Positions 1 to 9,665 of a stretch of DNA of 64,000 nt are shown piece by piece. Source of the DNA: Galbula dea (lineage: Eukaryota > Chordata > Aves > Piciformes > Galbulidae); contig VWZX01010095.1 of the NCBI GenBank assembly GCA_013399015.1, positions 62,001-126,000 on the forward strand, given 5' to 3'. A model generated the notes under the pieces. The model ran no database searches and had not been told where the DNA came from. It saw nothing but the letters and a program-made list of their open reading frames with translations. Every line of letters starts with the position of its first letter. The first letter of the stretch is position 1. Position numbers and translations under genes: made by a program.

Positions 1-94
1 CTGCCTGCCCCTGTCCGCGGGGAGCTTCAAGCACAGAGACGTGGGGCTGTGGAGCAGAGCAGGAGGGTGTGCTCGGGGTGGGGGGGAACGACTT

Positions 95-436
95 TTGGGG
101 AAGAACCCCCTTTGGGGAGAAGGACACCCTTTGGGAAGATGGCACTTTGGAGTAAGATGGCACTTTTGGAGCATGCCCTTTGAGGAGGAGGACTCCGTTT
201 GTAGTGATAAACATCTACGGTGGGAGCTGCCTTTCATGGTTGGAGCTGCCTGTCGGTGAGGACGATGTCCTTTGGGGAGGTGGGTGCCCTGTGGGGAGGT
301 GGGTGCCCTTTGCAGGAGAGGAAGACTTTGGGAAGGACACCTTCTGGGGGGAAGGACACCTTCTGGGGAGGAGGACACCTTCTGGGGAGGAGGACACCCT
401 TTGGGGAGGAGGACACCCTTTGGGGAGGAGGACACG
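95..436. repeat. G-rich 19-bp minisatellite upstream of CTSC
   Basis: Five consecutive 19-bp units are near-perfect at 342-360, 361-379, 380-398, 399-417 and 418-436. The unit core is GGGGAGGAGGACACC preceded by TTCT or CTTT. More degenerate relatives with the same TTTGGGGA..GGACACC core extend back to about 95. The unit has no stop codon in any forward frame, and 19 is not a multiple of 3, so it creates long spurious open frames in all forward frames. It ends about 310 bp before the CTSC ATG. Confidence 0.9.
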
Positions 437-580
437 CCTGCGAGCTGGGACAAGACTCCTCTCCTTATCACAGCCCTCAGGGGGAACACCGCCTTCCACA
501 GCGGGGTGCACAGCCCACCTCTGCCAGAGCTGGAACACACATAAACACAGAGAGACAGGAACACACCTGACCCTACCCAC
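437..580. other. Unique flank between minisatellite and GC-rich promoter block
   Basis: No gene, repeat or RNA is recognised here. It contains short CA-rich stretches and leads into the GC-rich block around CTSC exon 1. Confidence 0.5.
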
Positions 581-1160
581 AACCCCCACGACTCTCAGCC
601 CACGCTCCCTTAGCGGGGGCAGACGCGGAGGCCCGGCCCCTCCAGGCGCTACACGGCCGTCCCGGGGCGGACCCGGACCCGTGGGGCGGGGACACGGCAG
701 CGCCCGGACCCATTTCAGCGGCGGCAGTGGGTGGTAGGAGCGGTGTCATGGCTGGGTCGGCGTTATGGGCGGCGGCGCTGGTGCTGCTGGTGGCTTTGCC
801 TGCGGCGGTGCGGGCCGACACTCCGGCGAACTGCTCCTTCGCTGACCTGCTGGGTGCCTGGGAGCTCCGTGTCTGGCGGAGCGGTGGCCGCCACGGCAAC
901 TGCTCCCAGGCGGGTGAGACAGCGGCGGCCAGGCCCCGTTCCCCTTCCCCGGAGGGTAGCGGAGTCCCGGGGTCGGCTCCTTCTTGCTGAGGGGAGGAGA
1001 GGGGAGAGCCCCTGTAAGCCTCAGGGGGAAGTGGGACGGGGAGGGAGCGGCTCCTCCGGGCCATGAGGCCCCAAGACCGAAACGGGCGGTGGGGAAGTGT
1101 GTGCCGGCCTGGGCTGGAGCGGGCCCCAGCACCTGCCGCTCGGAGCCGTGCTGCCGGTCG
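580..1160. promoter_or_regulatory. CTSC: GC-rich TATA-less promoter / CpG-island-like block of CTSC
   Basis: The block is strongly GC- and CpG-rich compared with the rest of the window and surrounds coding exon 1. Two GC boxes are visible: GGGGCGG at 664-670 and GGGGCGGGG at 683-691, about 60-80 bp before the ATG at 748. No TATA box is seen in front of them. This fits a broad housekeeping-type lysosomal gene promoter with Sp1-like sites. The transcription start cannot be fixed from sequence alone. Confidence 0.6.
748..913 (+). CDS. CTSC: CTSC exon 1 (coding part)
   Basis: It encodes residues 1-55 plus one base of codon 56: the hydrophobic signal peptide (residues 1-23), then the start of the exclusion domain, with Asn28 and Asn51 in N-C-S sequons. 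It ends at a GTGAG donor at 914, phase 1. The ATG at 748 is preferred over an in-frame GTG at 727 because a signal peptide begins directly after it. Confidence 0.95.
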
Positions 1161-4100
1161 TCGTGTCTGGGAGTCGCTGCCGGGCTGAAGGCAGAAAAAG
1201 GTTCATTTCAGTTAATCAGTGCGAAATAGCCTGGCTCTGGGTGACCGCTGCAGGCAGTGTTGTTACTCTTAACAGGTTTTTGGTTGGTCGGTTGTTTCGA
1301 TTTCGACTTAACTAGGCCTCTTCATGAGTGCCACTGGGGGTCATGCTGATTAACTGCTTCCTCTCTCACGGCCCACAGATACCTGCCTTCTCAGCTCGGT
1401 CTGCTCTGAAAGCAGCTATACCCCAACAGCAAAGCATGATTCTGCGTTTGGGTGATGCCTAACCGGCTGCTGGGAGAGCTTGCAGCCTAGAGAGCCTGCT
1501 AGCATCAGGAGAAACAGAAATATCACTTGAGGGGTTCATAGTAGTGGAGATTTTTATTGTTTAATTATTGTATGTTAGCTTTATTTCAATCTAGGAGATT
1601 TTTCTGAATGACCTGCTGAGGCAAGTGGCAGGAGGAGGTGTCAGGCAAGTGGAGTGGTGGAGGGAAGTCAAAGCACCGATGTGTGAGAGCATGGGGTGGC
1701 CTATACCTCGTCCCAGATCTTGCTGGAGGAGATTTGTCATTGAAGACACAGTGCCTGAGTGACACAGCATCTGAGTCCTGTGTAGCTGTGGAGCAACTTA
1801 TGTTACAGTATGCTGATGCTTCATAGCAATGGCTGCTCAGTGCTGCTGGTAATTTAACTTGTGGATACTGTCTAGCAGTGCAAAAAGTGAGCATGTAGGC
1901 CCACTGACAGGCAAATGAAGTCCCTGAAGTGTGTGAGCTTGATGCCTTTTGCAGAAGACTGTATTCAACAAGTCTGTTTTAACATCTTTTTGAGTAAAAT
2001 AAATGCTACAACATCCATTATACATTTTCCATCTCTTTCATGCAATAGTCATGGAATAATGTCTGCCTTTCTTGCAGGGCCTGTGGAAAGAAAGGTGCTT
2101 GTGAACCTTCAGAAGTTAGATGTGGCTCAGGATAGTCTGGGCAACTATGGTTTCTTCACCTTGATTTACAATCAAGGCTTTGAAATTGTGCTAAATGGCT
2201 ACAAGTGGTTTGCTTTTTTTAAGGTGGGTGAACTTGGTGTGTTCTGCATCACCAACTGCTGCTGAAACAGCCTGGGGTTAGGCCTCTCTTTAGTCCCTAA
2301 GTGCTGCATGGGGACAGTTGGGACACTTGGTTGTCTTTGGCTACAAGGTTGGAGTGTTAAAGCTTTTCTTACATGGGTTTTTCAGGCTCCTGTGTAGATT
2401 AACACAAAAAAGACTTTAAGAGATGAATAAAGATCTTTTTTTTTCTGGGGTTTTTTCCTTTCCCTGAGACATTCTGCAGTCAAAACAATTGCTAATCTAG
2501 AAAACTTAGGCAGCTGGGCAAAGTGTTAATGCTAACTGTTGTATGAGGATACTTTTTACTGATTAACTTATTAATCCTCTTCAGGAGTAAACTGAAAACT
2601 TTTGTGGCTGAAGAAGAAAGTATTAGGACTTGGGACTGGAGGCTTTACTAACACTCTCCTCACCACCAGCTTGAAATGAGATGCTCTCAGTGGATCACCA
2701 GTCCTCCTTTTGGTAGTTTTTACATCTTGCCCAGAAAGTGACTGCTGAACCCCCCAAAAAAGCACCTGTTAGCTGATACTGGTACTAAAGCATGCTTGGT
2801 TGCTAAAAGTGCAAGTCACAATCCATCTGTCTTCCTCAGTTTCTTTAGTCTGCTTAAACTTGTCTTGATGCTGCTTGGTTTTGAAGCCAAGCATAAAGCT
2901 GGTTGATCTGGAATATAGTTTGGCCACTCTGAAGCACAGGGAAGAAGCAGTTGGGTGGGTAGGGACTATTGCTATGCTAACAAATGTATCTGCTCAAAAC
3001 AAGCATAACCTTTTCATTTTGCAGTACAAAAAGGAAGGCCAGAATGTAACCAGCTATTGTAATGAGACTCTGCCAGGATGGGTACATGATGTACTTGGCC
3101 ACAACTGGGCTTGTTTCAGTGGGCAGAAGATTTCTTCATCTCCATCAGATGTTCATATAAATGAGTTACCTCTCCAGAAGCCCAGGGGAAGGTAAGCAAA
3201 AAATAAGTGAGCTTTTACTGGACTGAAATGTTTGGTAACTGTGCTTCAGGCTTCAGCTAAAGCCATGTGGATATGGACTGGGGGGTTGGACATCTAGTTA
3301 GTCTGTCTCAAGTTTCAGAAAGCTTGCCTTAGTCCAGTCATTCCCTGTTTCTTTATCAGTACTTGCCAGAAGACTCTTCAAGAGTTGAAGAGTCTCTTCC
3401 CTGTTCAAGTTTAGGGAACACCTTTACTGCTCACAACCCCAGTCCTTTTCTTCCTGTTCCATTTGGTTGCTTTTGTTTGCAGCCTCTCAAGCAGACGTTT
3501 CCTGCACAACTTGGACTTCATCAGTGCCATCAATGCTCACCAAAAGTCCTGGAGAGCCACAAGATACAAGGATTATGAGACCTTTACCCTGGGGGATCTA
3601 ACTAGAAGAGCTGGGGGTCTCTATTCCAGAGCTCCAAGGTACTAAGGTGTTCTGTTTTGCCAGAAACCCTGCTGCTGCAGAGAATGTGTTTGTATTTGTC
3701 CTGCCTCTTCCTAGCTGTGTTTTTTGGCTTATAGTTCAGATGTTTAATTGAGTTTCAAAGCCTTCCAGCTCATTTTTGTGGAGTGCCAACATATTTCTTC
3801 ATTTGAGTGATTAATTCTGAGCATCTGTTGTCTCAAACAGTTGAGACAAATAGGGTTGTGCACCCTTTAATCTTGCCCAGTAATTCTCTGCTGAATTTAT
3901 ATGTGCAGGGAAGAGTTGGGGGTAGTCTCAGCTGTCATCTCATGCTCCTCTCTACCAGCCAGCTGCTTGCCACAGACAGGAGTTTCTTCTTGATCATCTT
4001 CCTGGTTCTGCTAGTTCATAACTGCAATTAAGAAGCAGTGAACCACATTCTGCTATTAAACATGAATAATAAAGTTTTTCTGAGGGAGTTCCCTGGTTAA

Positions 4101-7100
4101 ATTGATAATGTGCTTTGTATGCAACCAGAGTTCTCTAACAGGAGCAAGTGTCTCAGAGAAGAGGCATAAAGTATCTCTGAGAGTGCCTTCAGGGTCTTGC
4201 AGGTCACATGGCCTGGTGGTTATGGGGATGGGCCCATGGGCTTCTCTATTAATGAGAGAACTGGGGTTCTTTGGTCTGAACATTCCTTTCTTACAACTGT
4301 TTTACCTCCTTTGTGTTTTTGCTTTTCTCTCTCTGGCACTGCTGGAGGTAGGAATGCTACTTCCTTTACCAGATTGTGGCAATTGTGTGTAGCAGGTACT
4401 CCTGCTGTACTCTAAACCTTCAGCTTTGCATGGGAGCATCATGCAGGTGATGATGGCTTCATCCTGTAGACAGAAATCACCTTGTAGATGGTCTGAAATG
4501 TAACCCATTTGGAAGCTCTGTTGCACCACACGGTGCCATGGCAGTGTTCTGTTGGAGCTCTCATGCTTTCAGAGCAGCCTCCAGTGTCTGTCTGGGCATG
4601 GCACCTGATGGCATGACTTATGGAACAAGCACCAGGTTGTGTGAAAGCTGAATGCAGGAAGCTCTTGGCTTGCTGATCCCTGAGCATCTCTTGGCTGCAA
4701 GTGGTAGATGAGGACAAGTAACATTCAATGCTTCTTCAATAGTCCTGCTGAAAACTTGCTCCAGGGAAGTCTCTGGGGCCAGTGGGGCTGCATTTATTGA
4801 AGTGTTGATGTAAGCCATGTCTTTGTCTGCCTTTGGACAGTCTGCAGCTGCTGTCAGGGCATGCTGCCAAGGTGAGGTGCCTTCTGCAGCCAGATCTGCC
4901 ATACCTCATGTGGCAGAGGTGTAAAAGAGCTGTTGCAGAGCTGCATTGCTGCAGTCACTGAGAGTCTCCTCAGCACTTCACAGTCATTCAGGAGTGTTTG
5001 ACCTCATCAGCTTGTGGATAGTACGTAACACAGTTCCCTCAGGGAGGGATTTGAGTAGATCTTCCATCCTGCTGAAAGTAATCCCTTGAGATTGGCACCC
5101 CCAAAGCTTGGATGCAGCCTGCTTTTGAATTGCTTAGCATGAAGGAAGTGGAACTAATAGAATCCAGAAGATAACTGAGTGTTACTTGATTGTTTCCTTG
5201 CCTAAAAAAAAAAGCATTTTCTCCTCTCTAGACCAAAGCCTGCACCTCTGACATCTGAGTTACTCAAAAAAGTTTCAAGCTTGCCAGAATCTTGGGACTG
5301 GAGAGATGTGAATGGTGTCAACTATGTCAGCCCTGTTCGGAACCAAGGTAAGGAGAGGAGATCCAACCTCAGTGACATGTTTGTTTGAGGGCTGTTGTAA
5401 TGTGCTGTGAGCAGGGTGGCTTGCTTCAGTGTCTTGCAGTTGACAGCTTGCACCTTTCCTATGAATGACCTGCTGAAGCCAGGGGGAGTCCTGGCTGACA
5501 GCACAGTGCCAAAGGAGGTGGTGATACTGGCTTACCCAAACAGCAGTGTCTCTTGCTGGAGTCAGAACCAATTACCACAGTGCCCTTCATAAAGACAGCT
5601 GTCAAATCTTGTCCCCACAGTCTCAGTCATGGTTTTCTGCACACTGACATAACTGATGGGCATTTAATTTCTTCCCTGATTCCTGCTGATGGCTAACTAT
5701 CAATGACTGAACCCGGGACAATTGTTTATACTGCCTCCAAATCTCACCACACTCTTAACTTTAGGAGGGAGTTACTTGGCTACTTGTGAAGTGTGGAGAC
5801 TGATAAGTGTAGAATACTTGTAATAACCTTTTGCTTTGCACCTCTGATGGGCAAGTGTTTAGCTTAAAGTAGACTTAGCTGACACATGGCATCAATGCTT
5901 CATTAGAATGATGAAAGTCTTAGTTGTATTATCTGTTAGATGATTAATTAGCAAATGCCATGGGGGGAGAAGCCTGCAAGCAGTAAGATGGAAGTTGTCT
6001 GGCACATGCAGAGGGAATTGTATGGATTACAAGGTCATGGCTTCCCAGATCTCACATGCTTGTGGAGCTCTTTGCCAAAGGAGGGGGGAAAAATACAGGA
6101 GTGGACAAGAATTAAAAGGGAAATGTGCATTCTCTGTGGAATACCTTGAGACATGGCAGGCCTCTTGTCTTGGGCAGTGATACTTACTGCCAGCATGTTA
6201 GCATCCCTGGTAGTACTTCCTGTAGTCTGGAAAGTAAGTGTTGAATTCTCACATCGTTTATGGAGCAGTAGCTGCATCTTTGAGCCAGGAGATGTCTCCC
6301 CTTTGAAGATATCCCTGCTGCTGCTTGTTAATAACTTTACAAGGTGGGGGGAAAGAAGGAAACCTAAAGACTTGGTTAGCTTAGAGTGCAGTTCCAGTTT
6401 CCTGCTGGCTTCTTTCTGTGAGCTTTACTTGCAGATCAAAGCAAGTGAAAAGCCTGGTCAGCTGATTCTTCCCTAGATGTGCTCTGTCACCTCCTCATTG
6501 CTCACAGTGTAACAGCTCTTTGCAGTGGGTGGGGTATGATGTGGCTGAAGCTTTAATTGACTCTGGAAAAGACTTTGTGGGAAGTCTCACAAAAGCAACT
6601 CCTCTTGCATCTGTCTTGGCTCTCTGGTGATGGTGTGGTTGTCCTGCTATAGGCCTCACAAATACCGCTGTGGCAGCAGGAGAGAAACTTAGCAACCAAG
6701 GCCATAGCCTTCAGACTGAACTGCTTGTGATAACTGTTTTTACATTTTGGCACACCAAATGCCCCACAGTGTTCTGCACTGTGGCCCATCTTGGATGCTG
6801 TGACTGTACAATGAGTGGGAGGTGGCTTTCCCTGCTTCACTTTTGCCCTGCTGGGCAGAGACTGTTCCTGTTCAGGCTGATTTCATCCCTTCAGAGATGT
6901 GTCTAACTGAGTGAAGGTGCCATTTCACCAAGTCTTGCTTTTGTAATAGCTCTGCTTTTACACACCTACACAGTTCAGGGTAAAGTGTTTTGTTTTGTTC
7001 CCTAAGCCTCCCTCCTTTTCATAGCTCTGCAATATTTGGCTTTCCTACTGTCAGGAAACAAAGGGAAATTGGGCACCTGGGTGACAATCAGTAGATAAAA

Positions 7101-8975
7101 TAGGACCTCATCTAAGTAATTGTCCTTCCCTGTGATGGCTGTCATTCCACTTCCAGGGATTTTTCATGTGTTACAGGACACTCTGAGGGAGTGAACAGTC
7201 CTAAAACTAGAAGCAGTGCTAACTTTTGATGCAAAAGCAAGGAGGCTTAACTCTCTGCTAGGAAACAGAAGGGAAATCAAGGTGCTTCCAAAAAGCCAGT
7301 GTAAAAGAAAAATTACCTGCTCCTAGGAAGTAAGAGCAGCTGGGATAAACATTCACTATGTCAACCCTGCTATTTATACCCCTAGGCTCTGAAAAGTCAG
7401 TTGTTTTAGGGGTAGCCCTAGAGGTGAAGTATTTTGTCAGCTGGAAATGCCAACATGAAATCCACTGATGGGTTAAAATAATCTAGAAGAATGCTGCCAG
7501 TGCTGGCTCTAAGGTAGTTCATTGTTTCTGTCTGCTAGATTTTTTTGACTGATGACTTTTCAGTGGGCTCTAGCAAGAGCTGTAGTTGGATGCAAGTGCC
7601 TTGCCTTGTTTCTGTTGCTGACTGTTCTGTGGTTCCCTTTCCTTCAGGCTCCTGTGGAAGCTGCTATGCATTTTCCTCCATGGCCATGCTGGAGGCACGG
7701 ATCCGTATCCTCACCAACAACACTCAGCAGCCAGTCTTCAGTCCTCAGCAGGTTGTGTCTTGCAGCCAGTACTCTCAGGGTGAGTAGACTGCTACAGACA
7801 AAGATAACTTTCAGTAATGATAATGCTGTAGAAGGAGACTGCCTATTAAAAACTTCCACTCCTTCCCTATCCCCCACAATTTAGTTCTTTCAGGAAGTAT
7901 CTGGCAGGCTGTAGTTTATAGAGCTTCCTTTTTTTTGGAGGAGTGCAGAAAATAGGCCAGTGTTGTCAGCCCACATTTCTGTAGGGATTGAGCCAGAAAT
8001 ATGTGACCTCATGCTCAGGATGTTACTGGATTTTAGGGGGATGTAGCTGGGAGATGGGGAGTATCTAAGGAGCAGGGCTGACAATATAGCTACACTGCAT
8101 TGCAGGCTTAAAGAGTGGAACCAGATAATATATGGGGGAGGAGATGAGCAAAAGCAAGGACTAAAGCTTTCCAAAGGCTGCATCCTTATGGGATGGGTTT
8201 GGGTTTTTTTTTTACCACATGTGACTAACTGCTTTCCCTGATGGGGAGTGTCAGGAGCAATTGATGAGAAGCTGCTCCATGCAGTAGCCTTGCCAGTAGA
8301 GCTCCCTCTGATGGGAATTTTGTCCTGTGTTTGTAGCTCACTGGAATATTAGGGTTATCTGGGCTCACTGCAGTTTGCATCAAAGAGTATCCCAAAAGAC
8401 TTGAGCAGGAGACTCTCCTCCCACCTCAAAACAACTCTCCAGGGGAATAAGCAGATGGTTTGTTTGTTTTAGGTTGTGATGGTGGCTTCCCATACCTCGT
8501 TGCTGGCAAGTATGTTCAGGACTTTGGTGTGGTGGAAGAGGACTGCTTCCCTTACACAGCCCAAGACTCTCCATGCCTCTTCAAGCGCAGCTGTTACCAC
8601 TCCTACACTTCTGAGTACCACTATGTTGGAGGCTTCTATGGGGGCTGCAATGAAGCCCTGATGAGATTGGAGCTTGTCCAGCACGGGCCCATGGCTGTTG
8701 CCTTTGAAGTGTATAATGATTTCATGTTCTACAAAGAGGGGATCTACCATCACACTGGGCTGCAGGATACCTTCAATCCTTTTGAACTGACCAACCATGC
8801 TGTCTTGCTGGTAGGCTATGGGACAGAGGCAGCAAGTGGGGAGAAGTTCTGGATAGTGAAGAACAGCTGGGGCACCTCGTGGGGAGAAGAGGGCTACTTC
8901 AGGATCCGCCGTGGCACTGACGAGTGTGCCATCGAAAGCATTGCAGTGGCTGCAACTCCCATCCCAAAGCTGTAG
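748..8975 (+). CDS. CTSC: Cathepsin C / dipeptidyl peptidase I (7 coding exons, 461 aa)
   Basis: A lysosomal papain-family (C1A) cysteine exopeptidase that removes N-terminal dipeptides and activates granule serine proteases. The exons are 748-913, 2078-2223, 3025-3191, 3483-3638, 5232-5347, 7648-7779 and 8473-8975, all with GT-AG introns and matching phases. They sum to 1386 nt, giving 461 residues (human about 463). Residues 1-23 form a signal peptide, and mature Asp24 starts DTPANC, the exclusion-domain N terminus that confers dipeptidyl specificity. By homology the heavy chain starts at Leu229 and the light chain at Asp393. The catalytic Cys256 (CGSCYAF), His403 (TNHAV) and Asn425 (KNSWG) are all present. 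N-glycosylation sequons lie at Asn28, Asn51, Asn111, Asn117 and Asn274. The ATG at 748 sits in a good context (G at -3, G at +4). The reading frame is intact throughout. Confidence 0.97.
914..2077 (+). other. CTSC: CTSC intron 1
   Basis: A 1164-bp intron with a GTGAG donor and a pyrimidine-rich TTTCTTGCAG acceptor. The first 250 bp continue the GC-rich island; the rest is AT-richer. No repeat or RNA gene is recognised. Confidence 0.85.
2078..2223 (+). CDS. CTSC: CTSC exon 2
   Basis: A 146-nt exon encoding residues 56-104 of the exclusion domain, containing the conserved GFEIVLNGYKWFAFFK segment. It is bounded by a CAG acceptor (2075-2077) and a GTGGGT donor at 2224. The joined codon 56 is GGG (Gly), and the exon ends in phase 0. 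Confidence 0.96.
2224..3024 (+). other. CTSC: CTSC intron 2
   Basis: An 801-bp intron with a TTTTGCAG acceptor. It contains poly-T stretches near 2436-2459. No other feature is recognised. Confidence 0.85.
3025..3191 (+). CDS. CTSC: CTSC exon 3
   Basis: A 167-nt exon, the same length as the mammalian exon, encoding residues 105-159 and two bases of codon 160. It covers the end of the exclusion domain (CNETLPGWVHDVLGHNWACF) and the start of the removable propeptide. Two close sequons, Asn111-Val-Thr and Asn117-Glu-Thr, are visible. The GTAAGC donor is at 3192. Confidence 0.96.
3192..3482 (+). other. CTSC: CTSC intron 3
   Basis: A short 291-bp intron with a GTAAGC donor and a TTGTTTGCAG acceptor. 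Nothing else is recognised. Confidence 0.9.
3483..3638 (+). CDS. CTSC: CTSC exon 4
   Basis: A 156-nt exon encoding most of the activation peptide (residues 160-212), including AINAHQKSWRATRYKDYETF and TLGDL, both typical of the family. It begins with one base completing Ser160 and ends two bases into Arg212, before a GTACT donor at 3639. Confidence 0.95.
3639..5231 (+). other. CTSC: CTSC intron 4
   Basis: A 1593-bp intron ending CTCCTCTCTAG, with a short poly-A tract near 5203-5212. Its minus strand at about 4302-5070 has unusually long open stretches; see findings. No repeat family is recognised. Confidence 0.8.
5232..5347 (+). CDS. CTSC: CTSC exon 5
   Basis: A 116-nt exon, matching the mammalian length. 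It carries the propeptide/heavy-chain junction RPKPAPLTSELL..LPESWDWRDV and SPVRNQ, the start of the papain fold. The donor GTAAGG is at 5348, phase 1. Confidence 0.96.
5348..7647 (+). other. CTSC: CTSC intron 5
   Basis: A 2300-bp intron, the largest in CTSC, with a CCTTTCCTTCAG acceptor. No transposable element, RNA gene or credible extra exon was recognised. Confidence 0.85.
7648..7779 (+). CDS. CTSC: CTSC exon 6 (active-site cysteine)
   Basis: A 132-nt exon encoding GSCGSCYAFSSMAMLEARIR and SPQQVVSCSQYSQ. Cys256, in CGSCYAF, is the catalytic nucleophile. Asn274-Asn-Thr is a conserved sequon. The exon ends in phase 1 before a GTGAGT donor at 7780. Confidence 0.97.
7780..8472 (+). other. 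CTSC: CTSC intron 6
   Basis: A 693-bp intron with a poly-T run near 8204-8213 and a TTGTTTTAG acceptor. Nothing else is recognised. Confidence 0.85.
8473..8975 (+). CDS. CTSC: CTSC exon 7 (terminal coding exon)
   Basis: It encodes residues 295-461 and the TAG stop at 8973-8975. Conserved blocks include CDGGFPYLVAGKY, YHYVGGFYGGCNEAL, GPMAVAFEVY, NPFELTNHAVLLVGYG (His403) and WIVKNSWGTSWGEEGYFRI (Asn425). The C terminus is PIPKL. The light chain probably starts at Asp393 (DTFNPFEL). Confidence 0.98.
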
Positions 8976-9283
8976 CTGCAGAGATCTTCATCCAGTGCCT
9001 TCTCCCCAGGCATATAAGAAGATGGTGATTTGTTCAAAACTGCAGGGAAAAATCTGGCCCCTAGCTTGAACAGCTTTAAGGAAAGGTTCCAGAGTAGAAC
9101 AGGTTCCCCAGAGGAGAGGATGAGCAGTTAGCTCTGCTCTGTGCTCTGAAGGTTTCCTCTTTAGTCTGACAGTACAGTGCAGTGGCTGTTTTGGTGACAG
9201 TGCTGACAGTTACGTGTCACTGGATATACATCTTCAGTCACCAGCTGACTTTTCTTCTCTGGACAATTTTGAACTTCAGCTCT

Positions 9284-9370
9284 TAGGATCATAGGACTGT
9301 CAGAGTTGGAAGGGACCTCAAAGATCATCCAGTTCCAGCCCCCCTGCCTGGCAGGGACACCATTGACTAA
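9284..9370 (-). mobile_element. CR1 LINE 3'-end fragment, antisense, in CTSC 3' UTR
   Basis: The motif GGATCATAGGACTG, followed by GAGTTGGAAGGGACCTCAAA and CAGGGACACC, is the reverse complement of the CR1 3' end. The copy is strongly 5'-truncated and diverged. Confidence 0.85.
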
Positions 9371-9642
9371 GGGAAGCATCTGCTGTGATATCTAACTGCT
9401 CTGAAAGGACACTGGAGTGCCTTACCTCTCAAATCAGGAAGCCACTGCAATGTAGAACAGAAGTGTGTGTTGGGCAGGCAATTACACTGATTAAAAGGGA
9501 ATTGTAAAGCTTTACATGTCCTGCAGAAGCTGCATGTCAGATGTTTGTGACAGTAAAAATCAATTCTACATTTTAGGCTGTAATTGAATGTTCCAGTTCT
9601 GGATTTTATTGCTGTGCTTTGCAGTTGATCATCTCAGACTTG

Positions 9643-9648
9643 AATAAA
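9643..9648 (+). terminator. CTSC: Poly(A) signal of CTSC
   Basis: AATAAA lies about 670 nt after the stop codon and is the first canonical signal seen. A GT/T-rich stretch follows at about 9670-9705, as expected for the downstream element. Confidence 0.75.
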
Positions 9649-9665
9649 AATTGCCCCCCCTCCTA

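Larger units (their letters stand above)
8976..9665 (+). other. CTSC: CTSC 3' UTR (predicted)
   Basis: It runs from the stop codon to just past the first canonical AATAAA, about 0.69 kb. It contains an antisense CR1 piece at 9284-9370. The exact cleavage site is inferred. Confidence 0.7.

Noticed and set aside
41..737. Several long overlapping open frames on both strands before CTSC
   Set aside because: They arise from the 19-bp minisatellite, whose unit has no stop in any forward frame; the amino-acid pattern is simply the repeat.
727..747. GTG at 727 as an upstream in-frame CTSC start
   Set aside because: The ATG at 748 has good context and directly precedes a normal signal peptide; the extra residues have no family counterpart.
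8469..8798. 109-codon antisense frame opposite CTSC exon 7
   Set aside because: A shadow of the conserved sense exon; no independent evidence of coding.
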